From Calditrichales bacterium MX18-03 (GTDB taxonomy: Bacteria > Bacillota > Clostridia > Lutisporales > Lutisporaceae): a DNA stretch of 64,000 nt. Each line of letters begins with the position of its first letter. Position 1 is the first letter of the stretch. A model generated the notes under the pieces. It searched no databases. It saw only the letters and a program-made list of their open reading frames with translations, and was not told the DNA's origin. Below are positions 27,126-36,397 of this stretch, one piece after another. The translations under genes were made by a program, and so were the position numbers. The stretch is from assembly GCA_021083345.1 (NCBI GenBank), contig JAJGRE010000002.1, positions 124,001 through 188,000 on the forward strand, in the 5' to 3' direction.

Positions 27126-28601
27126 CTACTCCGTTCCTAAAATATGAACACCCTTCTGCGTCTGTTTCTGCACCTCTGCCGCGATCTTTTCCAAATACCT
27201 GACAACCTCCCCGGACCGCTGAACTGCTTCATTGTAATGCTCCAGCGCTTTTTCAGCATTGCGCTCCTTCACAGCTTGAATGGTTTTCTGTCCCAGGTTG
27301 TGAAGCGTGCTGTGGCTGCCGTCTATGGCTTGCCAGTCTGCTGCAATGGCGGGGTGCGCCACCTTAATGGAATGATAGAAATGTCCGAAAGCGCATTTTG
27401 AGCCGTTGACCTGCAGGGGATAGACCGTCCTTTCATCCACTATACGCTTCAGGATCTTCATCCAGTTTTCATGGGCTTCCTTGGCACTGTTCAGCTTCTT
27501 CAGCAGTTCCTCATTGCTGATGGCGTTGGAACTGCCTAGAAGCGAATGCATCATTTCCTTGACGACACCGGAAAGTGTATCGTCCACCTGGGATATCTGC
27601 TTGGCATATTCTGCGCTGCTCGCAGCGTCGCTGGTGATCACCTGTGTCATCTGGCTGAGCTTTTCCGCATCGCGGCTGGAAGCCTCCATGGCCTGATTGA
27701 TCTCGCTTGCCGCAACCCGTACCCCCTCCATGGACTGGTTGATGTGCTTGACATCCTCTATGGTGGTATGAAGCAATTGGACATTTTTTCCGATGGTCTC
27801 GGTTACGGTATCCAGCTTCTGACTCATCTCCGAAGTGGATTGCATGGTCCTGTCCATACTCTTTTTTCCATCCTCTGCCGCACGGTGTATGTTACCTACG
27901 AAGGAGTTCATCCCCTCCAGGCTGTTCTTGGTATCCTCCGCCAGCTTCCGGATCTCCTGCGCTACGACGGCAAAACCTTTGCCGTGCTCACCCGCTCTGG
28001 CTGCCTCTATGGATGCGTTCAGTGCCAGCAGATTGGTCTGGTCTGCGATGGCCTTGACGCTGTTGACGATATCGTTGACACGGTTGGCCATATCCACCAG
28101 CTGCCTGATCTGTTCGCTCATGATACTGGCGTCACTCATGACGTTGTTCTTGAGGGTATTGATCTCGCCAATCTGGGAAAGGCTTGAATTGTTCCTCTCC
28201 ACCAGCACCTCCGACGCCTCCGAGAGCTGCTTCAGCGTATCTGAGGTGTCGCTGATGGTATCGCTCACCTGATTCATGCTGGCGGTGGTCTGCTCAACGA
28301 TTGCCAGGTTGGATTCGCTGACTGCGGACATTTCTCTGGCAAAATCGATCAGCTTGTTTGATATGTGCGTCATGTTGACATCGAAGCTGCTCAGGGATGA
28401 TGCCACTCCCAATACTTCATTGGCTGCTTTCGACATTTGCCGCTCATTGGCAAACAGTTTTTCAAAGTAGCCTACCATGGAAACATGGATGGGATACTTA
28501 ACCTCAGGCATCACCGGTGCATTCCCCTTCAAGCGCTTGTCCACATAATTCATGATGCATACGGCTTCTGAGCATGGCTTTCCTACTGCTTTCCTGAACA
28601 T
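27126..28601 (-). CDS. Soluble chemoreceptor with C-terminal CZB zinc-binding domain
   Basis: A 491-residue cytoplasmic methyl-accepting protein with no membrane segment. The signalling tip [20 protein letters not shown] lies near residue 210. The C-terminal region (about 370-470) carries the chemoreceptor zinc-binding signature: a His in AHENW, CAFGHFY, and HSTLH. CZB domains sense zinc or hypochlorite in known cases. The start at 28601 (MFRKAV) has GAAGGGG upstream; earlier codons are rejected. There is no adjacent che gene. Confidence 0.9.
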   Translation of the reverse strand: MFRKAVGKPCSEAVCIMNYVDKRLKGNAPVMPEVKYPIHVSMVGYFEKLFANERQMSKAANEVLGVASSLSSFDVNMTHISNKLIDFAREMSAVSESNLAIVEQTTASMNQVSDTISDTSDTLKQLSEASEVLVERNNSSLSQIGEINTLKNNVMSDASIMSEQIRQLVDMANRVNDIVNSVKAIADQTNLLALNASIEAARAGEHGKGFAVVAQEIRKLAEDTKNSLEGMNSFVGNIHRAAEDGKKSMDRTMQSTSEMSQKLDTVTETIGKNVQLLHTTIEDVKHINQSMEGVRVAASEINQAMEASSRDAEKLSQMTQVITSDAASSAEYAKQISQVDDTLSGVVKEMMHSLLGSSNAISNEELLKKLNSAKEAHENWMKILKRIVDERTVYPLQVNGSKCAFGHFYHSIKVAHPAIAADWQAIDGSHSTLHNLGQKTIQAVKERNAEKALEHYNEAVQRSGEVVRYLEKIAAEVQKQTQKGVHILGTE

Positions 28602-28778
28602 CAAATCAACCCCTTCAATCAAATTAAGCTTGTTCAACCTATATAGACATTTTTTATCCACATTATACCTTTATGTTAGAACACCTGTCCATATAAATCA
28701 AGTTAAAATATGTCGAATATTGTGTAAAAAAGCGTATGCAAGATGCCCCCTGGCCTCCCGCACACGCCTTATCTGCTG

Positions 28779-29276
28779 CTATTTGCTCAAATTCCTGACA
28801 TCTGCAATTTTTGCTTCCATGATGATCTTCTGTGTCTTTAGAACCTGCATGGACTCTCTGTTCAAATCCCGTTTCCCGTTAGCCAGAAAACCGAATTCAG
28901 ACTCTACCCCCGGCACCGTTATGGTAACCAGCACATCAAAGCGCTCAGGCTTCTCCGCCATTGCTACCGTTCCATCCGACTTGGTCACTATGGCCATGGA
29001 AGGCGCAATATCCTTACGGACGATTTTTCCCATATAACTGTCTGTGCGGACATCATACACCTCTGCGCCTGTTTCAACCGCATCAATGGACTGCTGCCGG
29101 ACTTCCTTCATCAAAACTTTGTACTCAATGGTATCGAAATTGGCCGCCGTATGCTGCGGATCCACCCTGTAAAACCGGTAATAGGCACCTGCAAGCAGGG
29201 CCAGCAGCACAAGCAGGGCGCAAATATCAATGATGCTGATTCTGCCGAAAACCTTGCCTTTTTCATCCATTATCAT
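28779..29276 (-). CDS. DUF4330 domain protein
   Basis: A 165-residue protein with a single N-terminal membrane segment (about residues 15-34) and an external strand-rich domain. It matches the DUF4330 family in pattern. The function is unknown. It follows a paralogue by 14 bases and ends a surface-polysaccharide operon. A GGAGGG site precedes the ATG. Confidence 0.8.
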   Translation of the reverse strand: MIMDEKGKVFGRISIIDICALLVLLALLAGAYYRFYRVDPQHTAANFDTIEYKVLMKEVRQQSIDAVETGAEVYDVRTDSYMGKIVRKDIAPSMAIVTKSDGTVAMAEKPERFDVLVTITVPGVESEFGFLANGKRDLNRESMQVLKTQKIIMEAKIADVRNLSK

Positions 29277-29290
29277 CTTGCTTCCCTCCT

Positions 29291-29785
29291 TTACTGCGAC
29301 AGGCCAACGCGCATCACAAAACAGGTATTGGCATAGCCTTTTCCTTTGACAAAAAGCTTCTTGCCCACCCGTATGTCCGAGCCGTCAACCAATATGTCTC
29401 GGGGCGTCACCACCGCATCTGCTTCGATTGAAATCATCACATCAAAAAGGTCCGGAACCATTTCCTTGACAAACCTTCCACTTTCAATATCCATGTTGAT
29501 GGTAGAAGCGGGATAGACCGCTTTGTCCAGAACGCGTCCAAGGTTGTTTCCCTTGACGCTGTCCCTGATGGGGTCCCCCGGCTGGATGGCATCCAGAAAG
29601 TCCTTGTTGATATTCCGCACCTCTATGTCATAGCGCACTTTTGTGGTCTGTACTGCGGCCTTGCTTTGCCCTGTAAAGAATTTTATATAAACGCCCCCGA
29701 TCAGCACAATGATCGCCACTATGATCAGTAAATCCAGAATGTTGAATCTGCCTGACTGACTGCCCTTTTTATCTTTTAAAGGCAT
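29291..29785 (-). CDS. DUF4330 domain protein, tandem paralogue
   Basis: A 164-residue protein with the same plan as its neighbour: a basic N-terminus, one membrane segment (about 15-37) and an external domain. Both share the ILDLL/IIDIC-type segment start and a GKR/GKK segment near the end. The pair probably arose by duplication and may form a heteromeric membrane complex. The gene follows a GT4 gene by 10 bases. Confidence 0.8.
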   Translation of the reverse strand: MPLKDKKGSQSGRFNILDLLIIVAIIVLIGGVYIKFFTGQSKAAVQTTKVRYDIEVRNINKDFLDAIQPGDPIRDSVKGNNLGRVLDKAVYPASTINMDIESGRFVKEMVPDLFDVMISIEADAVVTPRDILVDGSDIRVGKKLFVKGKGYANTCFVMRVGLSQ

Positions 29786-29795
29786 ATTACCCCTC

Positions 29796-30896
29796 CTATC
29801 CCTTCACCAGGTCTTCATATATCAGCTGTATTTTTTCCGTCATCGCCTTGCCCTGAAAATTCTGCTGCACCCATTCCCTGCCATACTGGCCCAGCCTGGC
29901 GCGCAGCCAAGGATCGGTGCCCAGCCTCACCATGGCATCTGCCACGGCTTCCGCATCCTTTACCGGCACAAGCAGCCCGTTCAGCCCTGCCTGTATGACC
30001 TCCGGAATCCCGCCTGTATCCGTGCCGATGCAGGGCTTTCCGATGCTCATTCCCTCAATCAGCGTAAGACACAAGGCCTCGGACAAGGACGTTACGACAT
30101 TGATGTCCATGATGTTGTATGCTTCCGTTACATCTTGCATAAAGCCGGTAAAAACCACCCGGTCCTCCAGACCCAGACGCCTGACACTTTCCCTGAGCTC
30201 TTGTTCCTTTGGGCCGCTGCCAACAATCAGGAATCTGGCCTTTTCCAGCTTCTTTGACGCCAGGTTCGCTGCTTCTATGAAATAGGGATAACCCTTTACC
30301 TCCGCCAGCCTGGCAACCATCCCAAATACCAGTTGATCTTCCGCAAAGCCCCATTTCTGCCTTGCCGCCAGCCGCTCCTCCGTCGAATATTCCCGCAGCG
30401 CATCAATTCCGCTGTAGACGGTCTCAACCAGCTGTTCCGGTATGCCCGACTCAATTACGTTTTGCCGGACAGCCTTGGATACGGCGATAACCTTGCTGCT
30501 GAGGCTCCGGTTGATTAACGTACTAAGCTGCCTTTTCACCCCGGTTTTGGGAGCATCAATGCAATGCTTTGTCAATACAATCGCTTTGGCTCCTGCCAGC
30601 TTCGCAGCAATTCTTGCGGAAAGCGATGCATGGGTATGGACGATGTCCGGCTTCTCACGTCTGAGAATACCGTAGAGGGCTTTCACCATGGACAGCTCCA
30701 GGGATCTATCCGCCATGCCGTCCACCTCTACAGCTTTGAAGCCCAACGCCTCAACCGGCTGCCTAAGAAGGCTGCACCTTGGCATAACTACCACAACGCC
30801 AAAGCTTTGTCTGTCGATTTCCTTCAGAAAGTACAGCAGCCATCGCCCGGCTCCGCCTATCTTCACATCACTGATCACATGCATGACCTTAATCAA
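29796..30896 (-). CDS. Glycosyltransferase family 4
   Basis: A 366-residue GT-B transferase. The acceptor domain starts with VMHVISDVKIGGAGRWLLYF. The donor domain contains GMVARLAEVKGYPYFIEAA, LIVGSGPKEQELR and the E-x7-E motif in SEALCLTLIEGMSIGKP. It probably acts in exopolysaccharide or wall glycan synthesis. A TTG start at 30896 after GGGGGTGG overlaps the stop codon of the ligase gene upstream, so the two are coupled. Confidence 0.88.
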   Translation of the reverse strand: MIKVMHVISDVKIGGAGRWLLYFLKEIDRQSFGVVVVMPRCSLLRQPVEALGFKAVEVDGMADRSLELSMVKALYGILRREKPDIVHTHASLSARIAAKLAGAKAIVLTKHCIDAPKTGVKRQLSTLINRSLSSKVIAVSKAVRQNVIESGIPEQLVETVYSGIDALREYSTEERLAARQKWGFAEDQLVFGMVARLAEVKGYPYFIEAANLASKKLEKARFLIVGSGPKEQELRESVRRLGLEDRVVFTGFMQDVTEAYNIMDINVVTSLSEALCLTLIEGMSIGKPCIGTDTGGIPEVIQAGLNGLLVPVKDAEAVADAMVRLGTDPWLRARLGQYGREWVQQNFQGKAMTEKIQLIYEDLVKG

Positions 30897-32232
30897 CGGC
30901 TTCCACCCCCTCTTTTGCTGCTGCAAGCTTGCAGGCCGACATACCCAGGGCAATGACCACCCAGGAAGTCAGCAGCACCCTGTTATTATACCAGATGTTT
31001 TCCACGATGCCGTGAACCAGGTATCCGGCCAAACCTGCACCGCATGCAATCATCAGGGTGGAAAGGAACCGGTCCTTCACCTTTCTATAGCCAAAGAAAA
31101 GATGCTTGTAAAGCACTGTCAGTATGCCCATAAAAAGAAGAAAACCGACAATGCCTGTTTCCAGGATCAGCTGGATATAGATATTATGGGAATGGTGGGC
31201 GTATGCCGCATTAAAAGCATATTTAGGATAAATCAGCTTGAAGGGCTCAAGTCCCAGCCCGATACCGGAGGGCCAATAATCCTGCAGCACTTTCAGTGAG
31301 CCCAGCCAGATGGAAAGCCGGTAAGCCGACGAGGAATCCTGCAGGTTGCCGATGCTGGTAAATCGGTTGATATAGGACGGGGGCAGTACAAAAGGCACCA
31401 GCAGCAGGCCGATCAAGCACAAGGCCAAGAAGCGCCGGTCACGCAGCACAGCAAAGATGCCGATGGCAAAAATGAAACCAAGCCAAGCACCTCTGGAGCT
31501 GGTATAAATCAGGCACAGAAGCATGATGCCTGCAAGCCCGCCGATGGCCAGCTTGATGAGCCAGCTCTTCCGCTCCCAGAGCATCGCCATGGTGATGGGT
31601 ATCACCAGGATCAGATACTCTCCCAAAACGTTGGGATTGCCGAAGGTGGATACAACGCGGGTCTTGATGTCTTCAAACATGGTGGTATCGACCCATGCAT
31701 CCGAGCTTATATCTCCCGTATAATATTGGTACACGCCGTACGCCGCCGCTACTGCGCTGGTCAGCGCAAGGAAAGCGATAACGGCATAAAGCTTTTTCTT
31801 ATTCGTTATGGTATTGGTCATCACAAAATAAAAGGTGATGATGATCAGATGGATCACCAGTGCCGTAAAGCTGCTGCTCCGGGTATAGGAAATCAGGCTG
31901 CTGAAAAGCATGGCACCTGCAAAGAATAGCAGCAGCGGATCCAAGGGGGTCTGCTTGAAGGTAAAGCTGCCTTTCAGGAATTTCCGTATCAGGAACGAGG
32001 CAATGGTGATGAGAAGCAGGCCAAGCAAAGGCGTAGTGGGGCATACCGGAATCAGACCCACGGAAAGGAATACGCCGATCTCATGCCTCCACAGAACCAG
32101 TGCCGCTGCCAGCATGGCGGCGAGGGCAAGCACAAAGCTTTGCAGCGGCAGCAGGAACGCGGCTGCCCCCAATGCGGCACCAATTATGACGGCAGCGGCT
32201 TCAGCTTTTTTACCTGTCACTCTGTCTGTCAT
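30889..32232 (-). CDS. O-antigen ligase/polymerase family membrane protein
   Basis: A 447-residue polytopic protein with about eleven hydrophobic segments. It has the Wzy_C/WaaL-type large loop carrying DSSSAYRLSIWLGSL and HHSHNIYIQLILETG, the conserved H-x-H-N region. In Gram-positives such proteins polymerise or ligate lipid-linked glycans. The start at 32232 has GGAGG eight bases upstream and overlaps the preceding gene by 23 bases. It is in one operon with a GT4 and the DUF4330 pair. Confidence 0.88.
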   Translation of the reverse strand: MTDRVTGKKAEAAAVIIGAALGAAAFLLPLQSFVLALAAMLAAALVLWRHEIGVFLSVGLIPVCPTTPLLGLLLITIASFLIRKFLKGSFTFKQTPLDPLLLFFAGAMLFSSLISYTRSSSFTALVIHLIIITFYFVMTNTITNKKKLYAVIAFLALTSAVAAAYGVYQYYTGDISSDAWVDTTMFEDIKTRVVSTFGNPNVLGEYLILVIPITMAMLWERKSWLIKLAIGGLAGIMLLCLIYTSSRGAWLGFIFAIGIFAVLRDRRFLALCLIGLLLVPFVLPPSYINRFTSIGNLQDSSSAYRLSIWLGSLKVLQDYWPSGIGLGLEPFKLIYPKYAFNAAYAHHSHNIYIQLILETGIVGFLLFMGILTVLYKHLFFGYRKVKDRFLSTLMIACGAGLAGYLVHGIVENIWYNNRVLLTSWVVIALGMSACKLAAAKEGVEAVD

Positions 32233-32785
32233 TGCACTTACCTCCAACCATAAAAAAGTCGGCTGTCAGCCGCAGAAGGAAGCTGCCCTCAAAGAGTGCC
32301 GCAAGCGGTCTGTCCAGCAGGATCAAAGCTGCTGATGCCGCCATCAATGCCAATTGTGGTGCTGCCGGCATATGGACCGCTCCAAATTTCGTAATCCTCA
32401 AAGCGCTGTGGGTGACAGCGAAAGCCAATAAACCCAAGCCATATACCCGTGTACTATATTGGAGCAGCCTGCCGAGAACCCGGTCAATACTGCTTAAAAT
32501 CAGGCTGTGCCGCATCAATCCGGCCAGCTTTTCTGATGTTTCCGCAGAGATACTGCCGATAGCTCTGCCCGGCAATGTGAAAAGCCTATAGGTCATACTG
32601 CCGGTCCATTTTTGCTCCTCTTTCCAATCCCGATGGAAAAAGTCCAGAATATAGCTGCCGGATGCCCATTTATTCATGAGACCGACAGTCTTTTCCAGTA
32701 CCCGATTGAGAAAACTGTGTTCATAGTATTGATGGAGCTTGTTTATTGAATGCCTGACAAATCCAAGCACGATGCTATTCTTCAA
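32210..32785 (-). CDS. Unknown membrane-associated protein upstream of the ligase
   Basis: About 191 residues. The N-terminal half is amphipathic and basic and aromatic rich (LHQYYEHSFLNRVLE, ILDFFHRDW). The C-terminal half has a hydrophobic pair of segments (about 115-130 and 145-165). I do not recognise the family. Its overlap with the O-antigen-ligase gene suggests that it works with the polymerase. A TTG start at 32785 has the best-spaced AGGAAG; a GTG at 32794 is too close to it. Confidence 0.65.
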   Translation of the reverse strand: MKNSIVLGFVRHSINKLHQYYEHSFLNRVLEKTVGLMNKWASGSYILDFFHRDWKEEQKWTGSMTYRLFTLPGRAIGSISAETSEKLAGLMRHSLILSSIDRVLGRLLQYSTRVYGLGLLAFAVTHSALRITKFGAVHMPAAPQLALMAASAALILLDRPLAALFEGSFLLRLTADFFMVGGKCNDRQSDR

Positions 32786-32851
32786 AATTCTCACTTCCTG
32801 TGTTAAGCTTCAACTTATTATATTATTATTTCCACATATATGTAAAGTATA

Positions 32852-32883
32852 AAAGCTTCACACGACATGGCATGTGAAGCTTT
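32852..32883. terminator. Terminator after the coiled-coil protein gene
   Basis: Perfect 11-bp arms AAAGCTTCACA and TGTGAAGCTTT, flanked by A and T residues. Confidence 0.85.
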
Positions 32884-32894
32884 CAAAGGGCGTA

Positions 32895-33533
32895 CTACTT
32901 CAGTGTATAGGTTCCTTTGATGATCAGGAAGGACTTGTCCTGAAGGGCCTTAAGGCCTCTCCCGTCACCGCGGGAGGCAATGAGCATGTGGTTCATTACG
33001 ACAGCCTCGCCGTTTTTCAGATCTTTGGCGGAAGTCACATCCGAGAGACCGCCGTTAGCGCCGAAAATCGCCGTATATTTCCCGGAGCGGGGGATAATTT
33101 CCGCACCTTCTCCGGCAATAAGCACCTGGTTGTTCTTAAGCTCAACCACCTCAAACTTGGTCTTGACCCCGGAGAAAACCTTCATATCCTCTTGCAGTTT
33201 GGCAATTTCCTGGTTTTTCTGCTCCAATTGCGCTTTCAGATTGATGATCTCCTGGTTCTGCCTGGCCAGCTCGTTTCCCTGAACGGTATTGTCCTCACCC
33301 AGCTTGGTTGTGCTTGCCGTGAGCTTACCGATTTCTTCATTCACCTTAGCCACCAGACTGTCTATATAGAACTTCATTTGCTCCATCTTTTGCTCCACAT
33401 AACTCTGCGTCACAATGGGATCCTGCTCCGAGCCCGGCGCTGCGCCATCCGCTGCACCGATTACAATAGCGGTAAGCATCAGGATAAGTGCAAATGCAAT
33501 CACATAAGCCGTTTTTTTACGTTTTCCCTTCAT
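32895..33533 (-). CDS. Membrane-anchored coiled-coil protein, unknown
   Basis: A 212-residue protein with an N-terminal membrane anchor or signal (about residues 8-28), then a coiled coil (about 45-120), then a small beta-rich domain with IIPRSGKYTAIFG and a GDGRGLKAL loop. I do not know the family; similar clostridial proteins are uncharacterised. The start at 33533 is favoured over 33542 by spacing from AGGGAG. It stands alone between two terminators. Confidence 0.65.
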   Translation of the reverse strand: MKGKRKKTAYVIAFALILMLTAIVIGAADGAAPGSEQDPIVTQSYVEQKMEQMKFYIDSLVAKVNEEIGKLTASTTKLGEDNTVQGNELARQNQEIINLKAQLEQKNQEIAKLQEDMKVFSGVKTKFEVVELKNNQVLIAGEGAEIIPRSGKYTAIFGANGGLSDVTSAKDLKNGEAVVMNHMLIASRGDGRGLKALQDKSFLIIKGTYTLK

Positions 33534-33631
33534 TATCTCCATACTCCCTTTTCTACAAAATATGCTGCATTGATACTAAGTTCGCCATATTTTTCAAAAT
33601 TCCTGTGCTTGTAACAAGATTGAAATATTAA

Positions 33632-33661
33632 AAAACTCTCAGAATCTCTTCTGAGAGTTTT
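33632..33661 (-). terminator. Terminator after mazF
   Basis: AAAACTCTCAG and CTGAGAGTTTT form the arms, between mazF and the coiled-coil gene. Confidence 0.88.
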
Positions 33662-33667
33662 GGTGCA

Positions 33668-34024
33668 CTAAACGGTGTACTCGATTAATCCGAAGCTGAC
33701 CTGCAAGGCTGTATCGACTTGCTTCATCAGTTCGTCCGAGAGGTGTCCCACCCGTTCTTTCAGGCGCTTTTTATCGATGGTTCTGATTTGCTCCAGCAGG
33801 ATGACCGATTCCTTGGTAATGCCGTATTCTTCGGCATTGAGTTCTATGTGAGTGGGGAGCTTTGCCTTGTTGATCTGAGATGTAATAGCCGCCACGATGA
33901 CGGTGGGGCTGTATTTATTTCCGATATCATTCTGGACAATCAGTACCGGACGTATGCCACCCTGTTCCGACCCGATCACCGGGCTCAAATCCCCATAAAA
34001 AATATCCCCTCTTTTAATGATCAC
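33668..34024 (-). CDS. mazF: MazF/EndoA endoribonuclease toxin
   Basis: A 118-residue toxin of the PemK/MazF family, which cuts mRNA at short sequences. It carries [36 protein letters not shown] and the [14 protein letters not shown] segment, nearly collinear with Bacillus EndoA. The GTG at 34024 gives the normal N-terminus and has GGAGTG upstream; a longer frame from 34054 is rejected. It follows its antitoxin with no gap and lies in the conserved acpS-alr-mazEF block, so it is chromosomal housekeeping-type rather than plasmid-type. Confidence 0.93.
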   Translation of the reverse strand: MIIKRGDIFYGDLSPVIGSEQGGIRPVLIVQNDIGNKYSPTVIVAAITSQINKAKLPTHIELNAEEYGITKESVILLEQIRTIDKKRLKERVGHLSDELMKQVDTALQVSFGLIEYTV

Positions 34025-34025
34025 A

Positions 34026-34301
34026 TCATTCACACTCCGCAAGTCTTGTTTCATATCTTGTAATCGTCTCGTTGTCCGCTGTTAGTCCGACTTCTGCCAG
34101 TGTAATGTTTATCTCGGCCATTTCCATATAGCCTTTCTTCATCCCCTCGATGATGCTGGTCCGCTTAAGCTCCTTTATATAAAAGCGCATGGCATTCCGG
34201 ATAAATTCGCTTCTGTTGCTGGACTCCACATTGACCAAGTCGTCGATTTCCTTTAAGAGTGTGTCGGGCATGCAAACTGCAATTTTCTTGACCTCTGCCA
34301 C
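34026..34301 (-). CDS. Ribbon-helix-helix antitoxin of the MazEF pair
   Basis: A 91-residue EndoAI-like antitoxin. The N-terminal ribbon-helix-helix domain (about 1-48, with [15 protein letters not shown]) binds operator DNA. The C-terminal [12 protein letters not shown] segment corresponds to the toxin-binding region of EndoAI. The GTG start follows AGGAGGTGC. Confidence 0.9.
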   Translation of the reverse strand: MAEVKKIAVCMPDTLLKEIDDLVNVESSNRSEFIRNAMRFYIKELKRTSIIEGMKKGYMEMAEINITLAEVGLTADNETITRYETRLAECE

Positions 34302-34484
34302 ACTAGCACCTCCTGAGTTTCTTAAAACCTTTTCACTAATATGTATGAACGAAGTCCCACTAAATATGTATCGGCATGGGCTAATGCAGAAAATTTAGCA
34401 AAGGTCCCCTTAAGTCTATGCTAACCTCACAAAGTTAATTATATACCAATAGTTTCATACTGCCTATATGAAGTTTCTTCCAGC

Positions 34485-35660
34485 TTATTTCATGATATAG
34501 TTCAGCACATCCACGATTTCCCCGTCTTTTTTATAAACCCTGGGTACCCGCTTGCTGATCATACATACGATTTCATAGTTGATGGTACCCAGCTTTTCTG
34601 CCAGCTCATCGATATAGATCCACTCGCCCTGCTGCTCACCGAAGAGGACCACTTCGTCGCCAACTTTGACATCCTCGATGCCGGTTACATCGATCATGCA
34701 CTGATCCATGCAGATCCTGCCCACCACCGGCACTCTTTTGCCCTTAACCAGGGCCTCGGCCTTGCCGGATAGCATTCTGGTATAACCATCGGCATAGCCG
34801 ATGGGAAGTGACGCGATGGTGCTTTTTCGAGCGGCTATGAACCTTCTGCCATAGCTGACGCTTTGCCCTGCTTCAATTTCCTTAACGTGAGAAATCCTTA
34901 CCTTCAGTGCCATCACCTGCTTCAGTTCCAGCTTGTGAAGCATGACTTCATCGGAAGGCCGCAGCCCATAGAGCATGATGCCTGCCCGAACCATATCCAT
35001 GTGCATATCGGGGAGATCGATAATGGTTGCACTGTTGCCGCAGTGTTTGATATTGATATGAAGCCCTTCGGCTTCAAGGGCGTCCACTACCCATCTGAAC
35101 CTGGCATATTGCCCCTGGGTATATTCCTTGTCGACCGCATCCGCCACTGCAAAATGTGTAAACAAGCCTTCCACAACCAGATTGGGCAATGCCGCTATCT
35201 GCTTGATCAGCTGCACTGTCTCGCCGTTGGGCTGCAAACCGATTCTGCCCATTCCGGTATCCACCTTGATGTGCACCTTGACGGTTTTGGACTGCCGGAC
35301 TGCTTCCTTGGATAAGGCTTCTGCCAGCTCCCAGGAGTAAACTGCCTGTTCCAGGCCGTAGTTCAGCACTTCCGCTGCTCTTTCAGGATCTGTATACCCC
35401 AAAACCAGGACCGGTACTTCAAAGCCGGCCTGACGCAGTTCAATTCCTTCGTCCAGCACCGCAATGGCCAGTCTGTCTGCGCCGTTGTCCAGAAGCGTCT
35501 GTGCAATCCTCTTCGCACCATGACCATAGCCGTCAGCCTTAATAACGGCGGAAACCAATACATTGCCTGCTGTCAGTCGCTTGACCTCCCGTATATTGTG
35601 GGCCAATGCATCCAGATCGACCTCCGCCCATGCTGCTCTCATTTTTTTCAGATCGTACAT
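34485..35660 (-). CDS. alr: Alanine racemase
   Basis: A 391-residue PLP enzyme interconverting L- and D-alanine for peptidoglycan. The cofactor lysine is Lys41 in AVIKADGYGHGA. The catalytic tyrosine lies in the SVSYGRRF segment, and the C-terminal RICMDQCMIDV is typical. The start follows GGGGGATG. It follows the GerS-like lipoprotein gene, as in Bacillus (ydcC-alr) and Clostridioides (gerS and alr2 adjacent). Confidence 0.95.
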   Translation of the reverse strand: MYDLKKMRAAWAEVDLDALAHNIREVKRLTAGNVLVSAVIKADGYGHGAKRIAQTLLDNGADRLAIAVLDEGIELRQAGFEVPVLVLGYTDPERAAEVLNYGLEQAVYSWELAEALSKEAVRQSKTVKVHIKVDTGMGRIGLQPNGETVQLIKQIAALPNLVVEGLFTHFAVADAVDKEYTQGQYARFRWVVDALEAEGLHINIKHCGNSATIIDLPDMHMDMVRAGIMLYGLRPSDEVMLHKLELKQVMALKVRISHVKEIEAGQSVSYGRRFIAARKSTIASLPIGYADGYTRMLSGKAEALVKGKRVPVVGRICMDQCMIDVTGIEDVKVGDEVVLFGEQQGEWIYIDELAEKLGTINYEIVCMISKRVPRVYKKDGEIVDVLNYIMK

Positions 35661-35730
35661 TTTTTCATCCCCCGTATCTTTTGTGTAGCATTATTAGTTT
35701 ACCACATTTCTGACCTTATTTCTCGTGCTT

Positions 35731-36357
35731 CTATTGAATGGCTGCCGCTTCAAAATCCTTATCCTGCAGCTTGACGTTGGACTTAAAGTTGGCATAGGAC
35801 AGTTCTACGACTATTTTGCCGTCCGCATCGTATATTTCCGACTTCACTGGCACACCTGCTGCTTTATCGATCCAAAGCTTCTGACGGCACATATGCCGGC
35901 TGTTGTCGGAGATATCCAGTTCCACGACAAAACAAGTCCTTGCTTCTATTTGCTGTGTGCTTACCTTCAGTTTTTCAGTTCTACTTAAATACTGAAGAAA
36001 TGACCCTGCAAAGGCGTTTTGCCCGGTGGAACCGCTAAAGCTCTCGGTCATAAGAAACTGATTGATACTGGGGTGGTATATGAAAGCCTGCCTGCCGTTG
36101 TATACCGTTACTTGCCCTGTCAGCTCTTCAGGCTCCAATACCTCAACCCTGTATTTTCCAGGATGCATATAGGCGTGCTTTAATTTATACACCTTGGTGC
36201 TTTTATTATTGGTGGTTTTCATCACAACCTCACAGGTGTATGACTTTAGTGCTGCCAATTGCCTGCATGTTCCTTCAAAGCTTTTTGTCCCCAACCTGCC
36301 GCAGCCCGATATGAGAATCAGCCCGGCAAAAACCAAAACCAGCAATTTGCGGTGCAT
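35731..36357 (-). CDS. GerS/YdcC-like lipoprotein (LolA-type fold)
   Basis: A 208-residue lipoprotein. The lipobox LISGC places the lipid on Cys19. The rest is a LolA/LppX-like beta sheet with KYRVEVLEP, TVYNGRQAFIYHP and KLWIDKAAGVPVKSEIYD. Clostridioides GerS, next to alr2, is needed for cortex modification by CwlD; Bacillus YdcC has the same chromosomal position. I infer a spore-envelope role from fold and context. The sequence alone does not show partner binding. Confidence 0.75.
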   Translation of the reverse strand: MHRKLLVLVFAGLILISGCGRLGTKSFEGTCRQLAALKSYTCEVVMKTTNNKSTKVYKLKHAYMHPGKYRVEVLEPEELTGQVTVYNGRQAFIYHPSINQFLMTESFSGSTGQNAFAGSFLQYLSRTEKLKVSTQQIEARTCFVVELDISDNSRHMCRQKLWIDKAAGVPVKSEIYDADGKIVVELSYANFKSNVKLQDKDFEAAAIQ

Positions 36358-36375
36358 CGGTTCCCTCCCACATAC

Positions 36376-36397
36376 AAAATGCGCCGCGGCGCATTTT
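36376..36397. terminator. Perfect 22-bp palindrome at the nnr stop codon
   Basis: AAAATGCGCCG and CGGCGCATTTT form a gapless palindrome that includes the first bases of the nnr stop codon. It may fold in mRNA between nnr and the lipoprotein gene. There is no T-run on the minus strand beyond the arm. Confidence 0.5.

Noticed and set aside
33668-34301. MazEF as a sign of a plasmid or genomic island
   Set aside because: The pair sits in the conserved acpS-alr chromosomal block of Firmicutes.
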